Shown here: positions 19,280-28,478 of the stretch, one piece after another
How positions within the stretch are numbered: position 1 is the first letter of the stretch
Layout: every line of letters starts with the position of its first letter
Source of the DNA: Salinibacterium sp.
GTDB taxonomy: Bacteria; Actinomycetota; Actinomycetes; Actinomycetales; Microbacteriaceae
Assembly (NCBI GenBank): GCA_015234465.1
Contig: JADGNA010000023.1
Coordinates: 186,001-250,000, forward strand
Direction: 5' to 3'
DNA: 64,000 nt
Translations under genes and position numbers: made by a program
The notes under the pieces: generated by a model
Database searches by the model: none
Told to the model about the DNA's origin: nothing
Seen by the model: only the letters and a program-made list of their open reading frames with translations

Positions 19280-20570
19280 ATCCAACGATGTGAAGCCACG
19301 CCGCGCCTTCCCTTTGCGGCGGGAGGCGCCCTTCATGCTCCTCGTAATGCTCGGAGTGGTGCTACTCGCTCCACCGGAGGCCATCTCGTCGTATTATTCG
19401 GTATTGTCCGCGTCCGTGGTCCTTGCGCTTCTCGCGGCTATGGCGGCATGGCTTCGCCGTCTCGAGGCGGCAGCGGTGGCGATACCTACGGCGTTGGCAC
19501 TGCTGGTGGCATTGATGTTCGCTTCAACCTTGTGGAGTTCGGCATCTTGGTTCACCCTTCGCGATTCCGTCACGTTCCTCTGTCTGACCATCGCAGCCTG
19601 GCTGATCGTGAAGCACACGAGCCTGCAATCCATCGCCGTAGGCGTGGTGGGCGCTGGTCTCCTTGTGTTGGCCGCCTCAGGTGTTCTTCTGATCGTCGAT
19701 CCAATGCTGGCTCTCGAACGTTCGGCCGGCTCGTTTGAGTACGACGCTTTTCAGGGCATCTACGCCAACCGCAACTTGTTTGGACTCGTGCTCCTCGGGT
19801 GTATCCCGGCAGTGCTCGCGGTCGAGATTCCGGGCAGAGGCGCCTTGGTTTGGCGTGCGTTGTTGCTCGTTACGTTTGTTGGCGCGATCGCTGCGAGTAG
19901 GTCAACAACTAGTTTGATAATCGCGATATTGGTGATCATTGCGGCGGTCGCAATGGGGCTAGCTCGTCGTTCCCGCATTGGCGCGCTGGCTGTCGCTGGG
20001 GCCGCTATTGGGGCAGCTATCGTCGCGGCCACGAACTGGACTCTCGTCCTGAGCCTCTTCGGCAAGAACTCCACGCTCACTGGGCGTGTGGAGATCTGGG
20101 CCGGTCTCATCGATGTCTTCCGAGGCTCGCCTGTTATCGGAGCAGGGTTCCTGCGGGAGTGGCCGGGGGGATCAACTCAGGCGATGGCGGTTGCCGAGCG
20201 GATGAACGGCGTGCATTTCGCGCACGGGCATAACGAACTGTTGTCTTGGCTGGCAGGGTTGGGCGTCATCGGCGTCATCCTGGTGCTCGCCGTGTACGCG
20301 AGCAACTACTGGGCAGGCTGGCTGGTGTACCGCAACCGCCTGATTCCCGCATCCGCGTGGCTCGTGCTTACGATGGTGATGATCAATGGCCGTGGCTTAA
20401 CCGAAACGAGCGAGAGCAGCGCCAATGGCTGGTTCCTGTTCGCGCTGGTGGCGTTCGCAAGCATCCGCTACGTCGAGACGAGTGGTCGGCGCACTCCACG
20501 GATGGTTGCCTTCCCCGTCATGGGCAAACGCCGCGATCAGCTCGCAGCTGTTGATCCGATCGCGACGTAG
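19269..20570 (+). CDS. O-antigen ligase/polymerase-like membrane protein (Wzy/WaaL superfamily)
   Basis: A 433-residue polytopic protein with ten to twelve TM segments. The region GIYANRNLFGLVLLG plus TGRVEIWAGLIDVFRGSPVIGAGF and HFAHGHNELLSWLAGLGVIG matches the Wzy_C pattern: a periplasmic loop with the conserved Arg, then H-N-x-L-L. It would polymerise or ligate undecaprenyl-linked oligosaccharide outside the membrane. Start GTG 19269 or GTG 19272. Its 3' end overlaps the convergent dehydrogenase gene by 34 nt. Confidence 0.84.
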   Translation: MVHESNDVKPRRAFPLRREAPFMLLVMLGVVLLAPPEAISSYYSVLSASVVLALLAAMAAWLRRLEAAAVAIPTALALLVALMFASTLWSSASWFTLRDSVTFLCLTIAAWLIVKHTSLQSIAVGVVGAGLLVLAASGVLLIVDPMLALERSAGSFEYDAFQGIYANRNLFGLVLLGCIPAVLAVEIPGRGALVWRALLLVTFVGAIAASRSTTSLIIAILVIIAAVAMGLARRSRIGALAVAGAAIGAAIVAATNWTLVLSLFGKNSTLTGRVEIWAGLIDVFRGSPVIGAGFLREWPGGSTQAMAVAERMNGVHFAHGHNELLSWLAGLGVIGVILVLAVYASNYWAGWLVYRNRLIPASAWLVLTMVMINGRGLTETSESSANGWFLFALVAFASIRYVETSGRRTPRMVAFPVMGKRRDQLAAVDPIAT

Positions 20571-21835
20571 GTCGTGGCCTGCCAAGCGGTCGCATCCAGA
20601 GCGCGTCGACCGTCGAGAAGCACCTGTACCCCTGGGAGATCCTTCGGGCCCCACTGCCGGTATTCTGCGTGGTCTGCCTGGACAATGGCGGCGTCGCACC
20701 CCGCGCCGAGAGCATGGGGCACGAAGCCGAGCTTGATGAGTTCCTCGTCCGTGTACAGGGGATCGTGCACCGTGACGGATGCGCCGGACTGTTCCAACTC
20801 CTTTACGGTGGAGAAGATGCCAGAGAAGGCCGTCTCCTTGACGCCGCCGCGGTAGGCGGCCCCGAGCACAACGACTCGCTTGCCCGCGAGCGTACCGAGA
20901 TGAGCTTCGAGCACCCGCACCGCGTAGCTCGGCATTCCGGCGTTGCGTTCGCGCGCTGCGCGCACGATGGTGGCGTCGGGGTCGTTCCAGAGGTAGAGGC
21001 GCGGGTACACGGGGATGCAGTGGCCACCCACTGCGATGCCGGGCCGGTGGATATGGCTGTACGGCTGGGAGTTGCAGGCCTCGATCACCTTGTAGATGTC
21101 GATGCCGGTCTTGTCGGCATAACGGGCGAACTCGTTGGCCAGCCCGATATTGACGTCCCGGTAGGTGGTCTCCGCGAGCTTTGCCATCTCTGAGGCTTCG
21201 GCGGTGCCCAGGTCCCAGACGCCGTTCGCGCGAGGGAGGTCGTCACGCTCGTCGAACTCGAGCACGGCTTCGTAGAACTCGCGGGCGAGCCTGTTGCCTT
21301 CAGGGCTGAGCCCGCCCACCAGCTTCGGGTACTTACGTAGGTCCGCGAAAACGCGCCCGGTGAGCACGCGCTCAGGGGAGAAGACGAGGTGGAAGTCCGT
21401 GCCCTCGACGAGACCCGAGCCCTCTTCGATCATCGGCTTCCAGCGTGTCCGGGTGGTGCCGACGGGCAATGTCGTCTCATACACGACGAGCGTGTCCTTG
21501 CGAAGGTGAGGAGCGAGCGCTTTTGTCGCGGAATCCATCCATCCGAAGTCGGGACGAGCGTCCTCATCGACGAACAGCGGCACGACAATTACGATGACGT
21601 CCGCTTGCGGCACAGCTTCGGCGTAGTCGGTCGTGGCGGTGAGCGCGCCGGATGCTACTGCGGCGCTCAGCTTCTCCTGAAGGTGTGCTTCGCCAGGGAA
21701 GGGTTCGACGCCCGCGTTGATGGATGCGACGACAGTTGCGTTCACGTCCAGCCCGAGCACACGCTGACCTTTGTCGGCGAACTGCACAGCGAGAGGCAGG
21801 CCGATCTTGCCCAGGCCGATGACGACTACATTCAC
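20537..21835 (-). CDS. Nucleotide-sugar 6-dehydrogenase (UDP-HexNAc dehydrogenase, WecC/WbpA type)
   Basis: A 432-residue NAD-dependent enzyme that oxidises the C6 hydroxyl of a UDP-HexNAc to a uronic acid. Visible are the Rossmann loop VIGLGKIGLPLAVQFADKG, YETTLPVGTTR, FSPERVLTGRVFADL, KLAETTYRDVNIGLANEFA and the catalytic-cysteine loop AVGGHCIPVYPRLYL, followed by the third-domain GAAYRGGVKETAFSG. It follows the Gfo/Idh gene by 25 nt with AAGGA before ATG 21835. The neighbours point to UDP-GlcNAc as the likely substrate, but UDP-ManNAc or UDP-Glc cannot be excluded by eye. Confidence 0.88.
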   Translation of the reverse strand: MNVVVIGLGKIGLPLAVQFADKGQRVLGLDVNATVVASINAGVEPFPGEAHLQEKLSAAVASGALTATTDYAEAVPQADVIVIVVPLFVDEDARPDFGWMDSATKALAPHLRKDTLVVYETTLPVGTTRTRWKPMIEEGSGLVEGTDFHLVFSPERVLTGRVFADLRKYPKLVGGLSPEGNRLAREFYEAVLEFDERDDLPRANGVWDLGTAEASEMAKLAETTYRDVNIGLANEFARYADKTGIDIYKVIEACNSQPYSHIHRPGIAVGGHCIPVYPRLYLWNDPDATIVRAARERNAGMPSYAVRVLEAHLGTLAGKRVVVLGAAYRGGVKETAFSGIFSTVKELEQSGASVTVHDPLYTDEELIKLGFVPHALGAGCDAAIVQADHAEYRQWGPKDLPGVQVLLDGRRALDATAWQATTYVAIGSTAAS

Positions 21836-21860
21836 ACTGATGTCCTTCTTTTTCTCGGTG

Positions 21861-22847
21861 TCAGAGGGTGATGGCTGCGCCAGTGCTGGCCGATTCGATC
21901 GCTGATTCGGCTACTCGCAACGTCGCGAGGCCCTCGCGCAACGTCACGATGTCGGAGCGCAGGCCAAGAACTGCATCCCTGAAGGCCTCGTGTTCGACTC
22001 GCAGCGGTTCACGCTTGGCGAGCGCAAATCGCGTCATACTGCCTTCGGAGACGCCCCTGAATGCGGCGACCGACTCCCAATCGGTGGCGACGGTACCGTT
22101 TTCGAAGTAGGTGAGGTCAGCCGAAATGGTGTCGGCTACGAACGAGCCCTTTTCGCCAGTGACGATGGTGAGACGCTCCTTGAGCGGAGACAGCCAGTTC
22201 ACGAGGTGGCTCGTCACGGTCTGGTTCTCGAGGCGCCCCGTGGCGATCACGAGATCCTCGTGCGGGCGGCCGCTCTTGAGCGCGGTCTGCGCGTAGATTG
22301 TCGCGTAGTTGCTCTGTGCCAGCCACGCCGTTGCGTCGAAGTCATGAGTTCCGAGATCCTTGATCACGCCCACGTCGGCGATGCGTGCCGGGAACGGGCC
22401 CTGGCGACGCGTGGCGATCTGGTATACCTCGCCGAGGTCGCCGTTCTCGATGCGGGCACGAAGGCTTTGCAGTGCTGGATTGAACCGTTCTATATGCCCG
22501 ACGGCTCCGACAAGGTTCTTCGCTTCGAAGGCATCGACGAGACGGTGTCCTCCAGCTGAGTCTGCCGCGATCGGCTTCTCGATGAGGGTGTGCACGCCAG
22601 CGTCTGCCAGCTTGAGCCCGACTTCTTCGTGGAACGCTGTGGGGACGGCGACTACGGCGATATCGATTCCAAGTGCGATCAGGTCCTCGACGGTCTTGAC
22701 CACGGGAGCGCCCCCGGTTGCACCGTGCACGTCGCCCGCCTCGTCCGCCGCAGCGACGAACGTCACGCCTGGAAGCTCTCGAAGCACACGGGCGTGGTGC
22801 CGCCCCATCATCCCGAGACCGACGAGTCCGGCCCGTAGCTCACTCAT
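21861..22847 (-). CDS. Gfo/Idh/MocA oxidoreductase, WbpB/WlbA type (3-keto sugar former)
   Basis: 328 residues: N-terminal NAD domain (GLVGLGMMGRHHARVL), the conserved EKPIA loop with the catalytic Lys, then GHIERFNPALQSL, typical of UDP-sugar 3-dehydrogenases. It would oxidise C3 of a UDP-HexNAc or its uronate to give the substrate for the DegT aminotransferase encoded upstream, whose stop overlaps its ATG by 1 nt. WbpB/WbpE and GnnA/GnnB are the two characterised pairs with this arrangement. Confidence 0.85.
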   Translation of the reverse strand: MSELRAGLVGLGMMGRHHARVLRELPGVTFVAAADEAGDVHGATGGAPVVKTVEDLIALGIDIAVVAVPTAFHEEVGLKLADAGVHTLIEKPIAADSAGGHRLVDAFEAKNLVGAVGHIERFNPALQSLRARIENGDLGEVYQIATRRQGPFPARIADVGVIKDLGTHDFDATAWLAQSNYATIYAQTALKSGRPHEDLVIATGRLENQTVTSHLVNWLSPLKERLTIVTGEKGSFVADTISADLTYFENGTVATDWESVAAFRGVSEGSMTRFALAKREPLRVEHEAFRDAVLGLRSDIVTLREGLATLRVAESAIESASTGAAITL

Positions 22848-23938
22848 CAGGCGCCTGCCTTCGCCAGCGTGTTCACGGCGCTGACGATTCGTTCGAGATC
22901 ATCCGCCGAGAGCGACGGGTGTACAGGAAGCGATACGACTTCGCGCGAGGCGCGTTCAGTGACCGGGAGGTCTTCTGTGCGGTTGAAGGACGGAAGCCGG
23001 TGGTTGGGGATCGGGTAGTAGACCCCGCTGCCAATCTGGTATTCCTCCTTCAGCGCCTGCACGAAACCATCGCGATCGTCTTCCACTCGAATCGTGTACT
23101 GGTGGTACACGTGGTCTGCGCCGCGAGCCACGGCAGGCGTAGTGACGCCTTCCAGATTGGCGGTGAGGTATTCGGCGTTGGCTCGACGGGTGGCTGTCCA
23201 GTCCATCACCTTCGTCAGCTGGACGCGACCGATAGCTGCGTGGATGTTCGTCATGCGAGCGTTGAATCCGACGAGCTCGTTCTCGTACTGCCGTTCCATA
23301 CCCTGATTGCGCAGGAGGCGCAGGCGGCGTTCGATGTCTTCGCTACCAGCGCTGACCATGCCGCCCTCGCCGGAAGTCATGTTCTTGGTGGGGTAGAGGC
23401 TGAACATCGCGAAGTCGCCGAATGTACCAACCTTCTTGCCGTCGAGCGCCGCGCCGTGCGCCTGGGCAGCGTCCTCGAAGATCATGAGGCCCTTTTCTTG
23501 GGCCAAGCCGCCCAGGCCTTCCATGTCGGCCGGGTGCCCGTAGAGGTGCACAGGCATGATCGCGGCGGTCTTCTCTGTGATGCTGGACCGCACAGAATCC
23601 ACGTCGAGGCAGTAGTGGTCGATCTCGATGTCGGCGAACACCGGGGTAGCGCCCGTGAGAGCGACCGAGTTGGCCGTGGCTGCGAATGTGAAGGAGGGGA
23701 CGATCACTTCGTCGCCCGGACCGATGCCAGCGGCGAGCAGTCCGAGGTGCAGTCCAGAGGTGCCCGAGTTCACCGCGACACAAGCGCGTCCATCGAGGAG
23801 GACGTCGCTGAACTCCGTTTCGAAGGCAGCGACCTCGCCACCTTGAGCGAGCTGGCCTGTCGCCAGAACGGAATCCACCGCTCGGCGTTCGTCGTCGCCG
23901 ATGATGGGCTTTGCGGCTGGAATGAATTCGTTGCTCAC
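22847..23938 (-). CDS. DegT/DnrJ/EryC1 PLP aminotransferase, WbpE/WlbC type
   Basis: A 363-residue sugar aminotransferase. It has SGTSGLHLGLLAAGIGPGDEVIVPSFTFAATANS, EDAAQAHGA and SLYPTKNMTSGEGG with the PLP lysine, then FNARMTNIHAAIGRVQL and YYPIPNHRLP. It should place an amino group at C3 of the keto sugar made by the Gfo/Idh partner. GTG 23938 is preceded by GGAGC about 8 nt upstream. It is codirectional with the C5-epimerase-like lipoprotein gene 229 nt upstream. Confidence 0.88.
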   Translation of the reverse strand: MSNEFIPAAKPIIGDDERRAVDSVLATGQLAQGGEVAAFETEFSDVLLDGRACVAVNSGTSGLHLGLLAAGIGPGDEVIVPSFTFAATANSVALTGATPVFADIEIDHYCLDVDSVRSSITEKTAAIMPVHLYGHPADMEGLGGLAQEKGLMIFEDAAQAHGAALDGKKVGTFGDFAMFSLYPTKNMTSGEGGMVSAGSEDIERRLRLLRNQGMERQYENELVGFNARMTNIHAAIGRVQLTKVMDWTATRRANAEYLTANLEGVTTPAVARGADHVYHQYTIRVEDDRDGFVQALKEEYQIGSGVYYPIPNHRLPSFNRTEDLPVTERASREVVSLPVHPSLSADDLERIVSAVNTLAKAGA

Positions 23939-24167
23939 GTGGGCTGCTCCGTCAGTTTCTCGTCGGTTCGATGTTTCATGGCTGAGTTGGGGGGCAGGCC
24001 CTCCGCCAGCATTGACTGGCGAAGAATGCCTGAGTCTTCAACGACGACGCGCGCCGATGGTTCGAGGTGGTTCAAGGAAGCGTGGTCCTCCCGCGAACTG
24101 CTGGCAATTCTCTCAGTCTAACGGCGTCAGAATGGCGTGCCGCCACGGGGGACGGGCATGCTGAGGC

Positions 24168-25880
24168 CTAGATCCCGGGGATCTGCAGGTTCTCGTGCTG
24201 TGACAGGTGCGTGCGAAGAGCGGCCGGCCCGTCGAACGTGTATACGTCGATATCCGAGATTGTGAGATCGTCAGCCTCCAGAGTCGATCGTCCAAGCAAC
24301 AACGTGATGGTCTGAATCTCGTCAATATCGCAGTCCGAAAAACCGGGAAGTGACAGAAGCAGAAGGTTGTCGGCCTCGCCAACAACGCGTGGATAGTTGC
24401 GGAGGCAGGCCTTCTGCCCATCGCTAATCTCCACGCGCGACACGACGCTCGTAGACGCAGTGAGCTGGACGGCGAACTGGGGAGGCCAACCGTCGTCGCT
24501 GGCGAGGCTAATGCCCTCCGCGAGGACTAGGCCGATGCGCGCTTGATTCGTGCGGTACGTCCCGTCGTTCTTAGGATCATCTGGTTCGAGCTTGGAAATC
24601 GCGAACGTCGAATCTTCTTCATTCCATTGAAGATTACTGTCGGACTGGACGCTGTAGCCGAAGTCCACACGCTGGGGGAGCGTTGCCGCCTGCACGGCTT
24701 GTTCGGGGGCTACGAGAGTGCGGTCCGCTCCCTGCTCATGCGACCAAATGTCGCAGGTCGTCGCTGAGAGGTCTAGCTCCGTCTGAACATCAAGGAACGA
24801 TTCCTCGAGCGTGGGCGGGTGGCTGGGAAGGACGTATACTTCCGTCGCTGAGCCATCGGTGCACTCAAGCTCAACCTGATACAGGTCTCTTAGGTAAGGG
24901 TGTGGGCCCGCTACCTGAGTGAATATCAATCGCGAGTTTCCAGCATCGGACGTGCCGGAAATGGGGTAGCCGCCCGCGATGGCCGACTGCCTCTCTTCGA
25001 TAGCGTCGAGGTATCGACGGTCGCCGATAAGGCGGGCAAGTGACTCGAAAAGGGAGATCTCAAACACCACGTAATGCGGAGGGTCGATGGTGCGCTCGTG
25101 GAGCATGTACGCGAACCAGTTCCCATCGACGTACTCGGGCAATTTTTCGACAGTCGAGATCGAGCACTTCACGAACAGATCGGCAAGCTCATCGTCGCCG
25201 GTGCTGGCAGCGATGATTCCCATGGCTGCCAATGCATACTGGTGGCCGTTCAGCACGAAGGACTCATCTTCGTACGACATTCCGTGCCATGCGTACTCGG
25301 AGATCCAGCATTCGTCGTTCTCGTACCAGATGGATCCGCCATCAACCACGGACTTGCGGGCATGCGCGATGAGTTCGTCGGCGAGGCCTGCGTACTCGTC
25401 CGACCCCGTTTCCTGCGCTAATGCAGTGAGAAGAAGGGGAAACGTCCAGTCGGACATGCCGGACCACCAACCGGGGTCCAGCGCGTTCCCGTTGATCTTG
25501 TAAGCAAAGCCGTACGAAGCTCGCTGCCCCTTGCCCCGGATGTCCCAGCGTTCAAGCATGCGTTCGGTTCGTTCTTGTGCAGTCTTGGTGTCGCCGTTGC
25601 GAAACCAGGACGCAAGAACCGCGGCCACCGCGTACGTCGCGTGGCCCTCGTCGAGACGGGCCTCGAACTCGTCCGCGAGCCCCTGCTCACTCGGTGCAAT
25701 CTTGAGGATCGGCTGGAAGAGATCGGGCTCCGCCTCAACAGCCTCGAGCACGTCGGGGAGTTCTAGGATGCCCGTCGAGGGGTCGGGCGCCCAGTCTGGA
25801 ATCCTGGGGATGTTCGGAGTGCATCCGGCAAGGAGCGCGGCAACACCCAGCGTTGCGATCGCAGCGGTGAATCTCCGCAT
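24168..25880 (-). CDS. Lipoprotein with a D-glucuronyl C5-epimerase-like domain
   Basis: 570 residues. The signal peptide ends in a lipobox LLAGC (Cys20). Residues about 80-330 are alpha-helical and carry SDWTFPLLLTALAQ (about 143-156), SIWYENDECWISEYAW (183-198) and FVLNGHQYALAAMG (208-221). This matches the EYP...FVLNG signature of the D-glucuronyl C5-epimerase C-terminal domain, including the Glu-Tyr pair. About 240 further residues are beta-rich and unrecognised. Predicted to sit outside the membrane and possibly epimerise uronic acids in an exported glycan (inference). Minus-strand neighbours downstream make a nucleotide uronic acid. A TACTTT/AGGAGA region precedes the start. Confidence 0.7.
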   Translation of the reverse strand: MRRFTAAIATLGVAALLAGCTPNIPRIPDWAPDPSTGILELPDVLEAVEAEPDLFQPILKIAPSEQGLADEFEARLDEGHATYAVAAVLASWFRNGDTKTAQERTERMLERWDIRGKGQRASYGFAYKINGNALDPGWWSGMSDWTFPLLLTALAQETGSDEYAGLADELIAHARKSVVDGGSIWYENDECWISEYAWHGMSYEDESFVLNGHQYALAAMGIIAASTGDDELADLFVKCSISTVEKLPEYVDGNWFAYMLHERTIDPPHYVVFEISLFESLARLIGDRRYLDAIEERQSAIAGGYPISGTSDAGNSRLIFTQVAGPHPYLRDLYQVELECTDGSATEVYVLPSHPPTLEESFLDVQTELDLSATTCDIWSHEQGADRTLVAPEQAVQAATLPQRVDFGYSVQSDSNLQWNEEDSTFAISKLEPDDPKNDGTYRTNQARIGLVLAEGISLASDDGWPPQFAVQLTASTSVVSRVEISDGQKACLRNYPRVVGEADNLLLLSLPGFSDCDIDEIQTITLLLGRSTLEADDLTISDIDVYTFDGPAALRTHLSQHENLQIPGI

Positions 25881-25996
25881 AGGTCTGTCTTCTCCTGAAA
25901 GTATGAATTCTGGCGTCGAGCGAGAATCGCCCTGGACGAGTGCTGGACGTGTCGTCGGGGATGGTGCCGTGCGGCCAGGACACCGACGCCAATGGA

Positions 25997-26002
25997 TAGC
26001 AT
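25997..26002 (+). promoter_or_regulatory. -10 box of a leaderless promoter for the 2-epimerase gene
   Basis: TAGCAT ends 6 nt before ATG 26009. The 128-nt region back to the divergent lipoprotein gene has to hold both promoters. Confidence 0.5.
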
Positions 26003-26008
26003 TGGAGA

Positions 26009-27061
26009 ATGCGTATCTTGAGCGTGGTAGGTGCTCGCCCCCAGTTCGTCAAACTAGCACCGATCGACAAGGCGCTTCAGTCGAGGGCTGAACACGTCAT
26101 CGTTCATACCGGGCAGCATTACGACGAACTCATGTCTGACGTGTTCTTCCGGGACCTCGGGATTTCAGCGCCGGACGTGAACCTTGAGGTAGGTTCCGGC
26201 AAGCACGGCGAGCAGACCGGCGCGATGCTGTCAAAGCTCGAACCGGTTTTCGAGGAGTATGCGCCCGATTGGGTGCTCGTGTACGGAGACACGAACTCAA
26301 CAGTCGCTGCCGCGCTCGCCGCAGTGAAGCTTCATCTACCGCTGGCGCACCTTGAAGCGGGACTGCGTTCCTTCAACCGCCGGATGCCGGAAGAGCACAA
26401 CCGAGTGCTCACAGACCACGCGGCGGACCTGCTCCTCGCACCCACCGAGGTGGCACTGTCACATCTTGCCAATGAAGGGCTCGCCCATCGGAGCGTGCTC
26501 GTGGGCGACGTCATGACGGATGTCCTCTACCGGATTCGGGACGAGAGCCAGTCCGACCCCATCCCGCTTAAGGACGTCGCTCCAGGCGGATATTTCGTAA
26601 GCACTCTGCACCGTCCCGACAACACAGACGATCCCGACCGCCTTCGCGCGATCATCCGCGGTCTAGCGGCACTCAGCAATCCCGTCATCCTCTTGGCTCA
26701 CCCGAGGCTCGTTGCAAGAGCGCGCGAAGCTGGAGTTGAACTCGAGAGCGGCGCTATCCGGGTTGTGGATCCGCTTCCGTATCCGCAGCTCGTCCGAGCA
26801 GTGGCTTCGAGTGCCGGCGTGATCACTGATTCCGGGGGACTCCAGAAAGAAGCCTTCCTGCTACGGGTGCCGTGCACCACCATCAGGCCTGAGACGGAGT
26901 GGGTGGAGACCGTTGATCTCGGATGGAACGTGCTGGTGAACTCCGGCTTCGACGATCTCGCGCGGGCAGTCCAACGCGCCGCCCCCGCGGCAACGGACGC
27001 CGCACCGTACGGCGACGGCCACGCGGCTCGTCGCGTAGCAGACGCACTGCTCAAGGAGTGA
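26009..27061 (+). CDS. wecB: Non-hydrolysing UDP-HexNAc 2-epimerase (WecB/WbpI family)
   Basis: A 350-residue GT-B-like epimerase. The N-terminus reads ILSVVGARPQFVKLAPI, followed by VHTGQHYDELMSDVFF, VYGDTNSTVAAALAA, HLEAGLRSFNRRMPEEHNRVLTDH, the STLHRPDNTDD segment and TDSGGLQKEAFLL. It interconverts UDP-GlcNAc and UDP-ManNAc, or in WbpI the corresponding 2,3-diacetamido uronic acids. Beside a dehydrogenase/oxidoreductase/aminotransferase set the WbpI role is as likely as WecB. It is followed 13 nt later by a polymerase gene. Confidence 0.88.
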   Translation: MRILSVVGARPQFVKLAPIDKALQSRAEHVIVHTGQHYDELMSDVFFRDLGISAPDVNLEVGSGKHGEQTGAMLSKLEPVFEEYAPDWVLVYGDTNSTVAAALAAVKLHLPLAHLEAGLRSFNRRMPEEHNRVLTDHAADLLLAPTEVALSHLANEGLAHRSVLVGDVMTDVLYRIRDESQSDPIPLKDVAPGGYFVSTLHRPDNTDDPDRLRAIIRGLAALSNPVILLAHPRLVARAREAGVELESGAIRVVDPLPYPQLVRAVASSAGVITDSGGLQKEAFLLRVPCTTIRPETEWVETVDLGWNVLVNSGFDDLARAVQRAAPAATDAAPYGDGHAARRVADALLKE

Positions 27062-27074
27062 CAGCCTGGACGCC

Positions 27075-28478
27075 ATGAGAGCGACGACTTCGATGGCGGT
27101 CGCCCTCAATGACGCCCAGAGCCCGCGAGTGCCGGGTTCCATCGTCGCGGCTGGATTCGCTGGTGTGGCACTATACGCGTGGGTTCTGCATTGGATCTAT
27201 TCCAGTCTCATCGTCCCTGCGTTCGGCTATATCGGGTACACCTATGCACCGCCAGACGCGGTCCTCCTCACGATCGCGTGGTTGCTGGCATCTATCAACG
27301 CGGTCCTCCTCAAGCCCACCATGGCGAGGCCGTCCTCGATTCTGATCACCGTTCTGTTCGTTGTGGTGGTCGGTCCGGCGATCCTGATGGCACCCTACTT
27401 CGGCCGCCTTGACAACGCAGGTGCCTTCACCCTGCTATTCGGGGTGCATCTCGCGTTCGCGCTGGTCACGGTAGGCGTTCGCCAACGTCGCGCGATAAGG
27501 CCATTGCCTCTCCGAATCTCGAGCCAGTGGTTTTGGCGCGGCCTGGTCGCATTCTCCACGATCACTTACGGCTATCTAGCGGTGACCGCGGGGCTCAGTA
27601 TCGAACTCCGCGGAATACTCGAGGTCTACGACGTGCGTGCCGAGTACTCGGCTGCGCTTGCGGGAGCTCCAGGCCTCGGCTATTTCGTCGGAGCGCAATC
27701 CAATGCCGTAAATCCGTTCGTGATCGCGTGGGGACTTGCTCGCCGCCGCTGGTCGGTCGCACTTCTCGCGGTGACCGGCCAGCTGGTGCTGTACTCCGTC
27801 ACCGGATTCAAGACGGTGCTGTTCTCGTTGGCAGCGCTAGCGCTTGTGTACATCCTTCTGCGCCGGCGCGATGGATCCCCGCTCCTCTTGCTGTACGGCG
27901 CTGCGGCCATGACTATGGTGACGGCCACGATCGATATCGTGCAGAATCAAGCGTTCTGGTCGTCGTTTCTGGTCCGACGTTTCATCATCACCCCGGCCCA
28001 ACTGACTACGATCTACTACGAGTTCTACTCGGGCCGGCCCAAGGAGCAACTGGCACACTCGACACTAGAGGGGTTCGTGACGTCCCCCTACCCAGCCGGC
28101 CCGTCAAAGACCATTTCAGCATACGAAGGTTTTCCGGACGCGTCGATGAATGCGAACCTCTTCGCTGACGGTTACGCGCAATTCGGCTGGGTCGGCGTGC
28201 TCGGTGCTGCAGGGCTCCTAATACTCTTCCTCCGAATGGTCGACCGCGCTTCAGTCGGACTGCCGCCCATAATTCCAGCCCTTGTGATGGTGATGCCTGC
28301 CGTCACACTCTCCAACGCATCAATTCTGACCTCCATGCTGACGCACGGTTTGTTTGCCGTCTTCATGCTGCTGGCGCTGGCTCCGAGAGAGTTGGAGCGG
28401 CAGGACCAAGCAGGGCTCGCTTCGCCGGTGAAAGCGTCTAGTTCCCGGCATCCGCTCTTCTCGAAGCGCGTACCGTGA
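27075..28478 (+). CDS. Wzy-like polysaccharide polymerase
   Basis: 467 residues with ten or more hydrophobic segments. There is little conserved sequence, but a periplasmic loop with ...EFYSGRPKEQLAHS and the stretch MNANLFADGYAQFGWVGVLGAAG are typical of Wzy polymerases in Gram-positive and O-antigen loci. It probably polymerises the repeat unit flipped by the convergent wzx. A short cytoplasmic tail (ERQDQAGLASPVKASSSRHP) ends it. Its last 41 nt overlap the 3' end of wzx. Confidence 0.75.
   Translation: MRATTSMAVALNDAQSPRVPGSIVAAGFAGVALYAWVLHWIYSSLIVPAFGYIGYTYAPPDAVLLTIAWLLASINAVLLKPTMARPSSILITVLFVVVVGPAILMAPYFGRLDNAGAFTLLFGVHLAFALVTVGVRQRRAIRPLPLRISSQWFWRGLVAFSTITYGYLAVTAGLSIELRGILEVYDVRAEYSAALAGAPGLGYFVGAQSNAVNPFVIAWGLARRRWSVALLAVTGQLVLYSVTGFKTVLFSLAALALVYILLRRRDGSPLLLLYGAAAMTMVTATIDIVQNQAFWSSFLVRRFIITPAQLTTIYYEFYSGRPKEQLAHSTLEGFVTSPYPAGPSKTISAYEGFPDASMNANLFADGYAQFGWVGVLGAAGLLILFLRMVDRASVGLPPIIPALVMVMPAVTLSNASILTSMLTHGLFAVFMLLALAPRELERQDQAGLASPVKASSSRHPLFSKRVP

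Noticed and set aside
22718-24121. 467-codon plus-strand ORF opposite the DegT gene
   Set aside because: The aminotransferase on the other strand has all PLP-enzyme signatures; this ORF has none.
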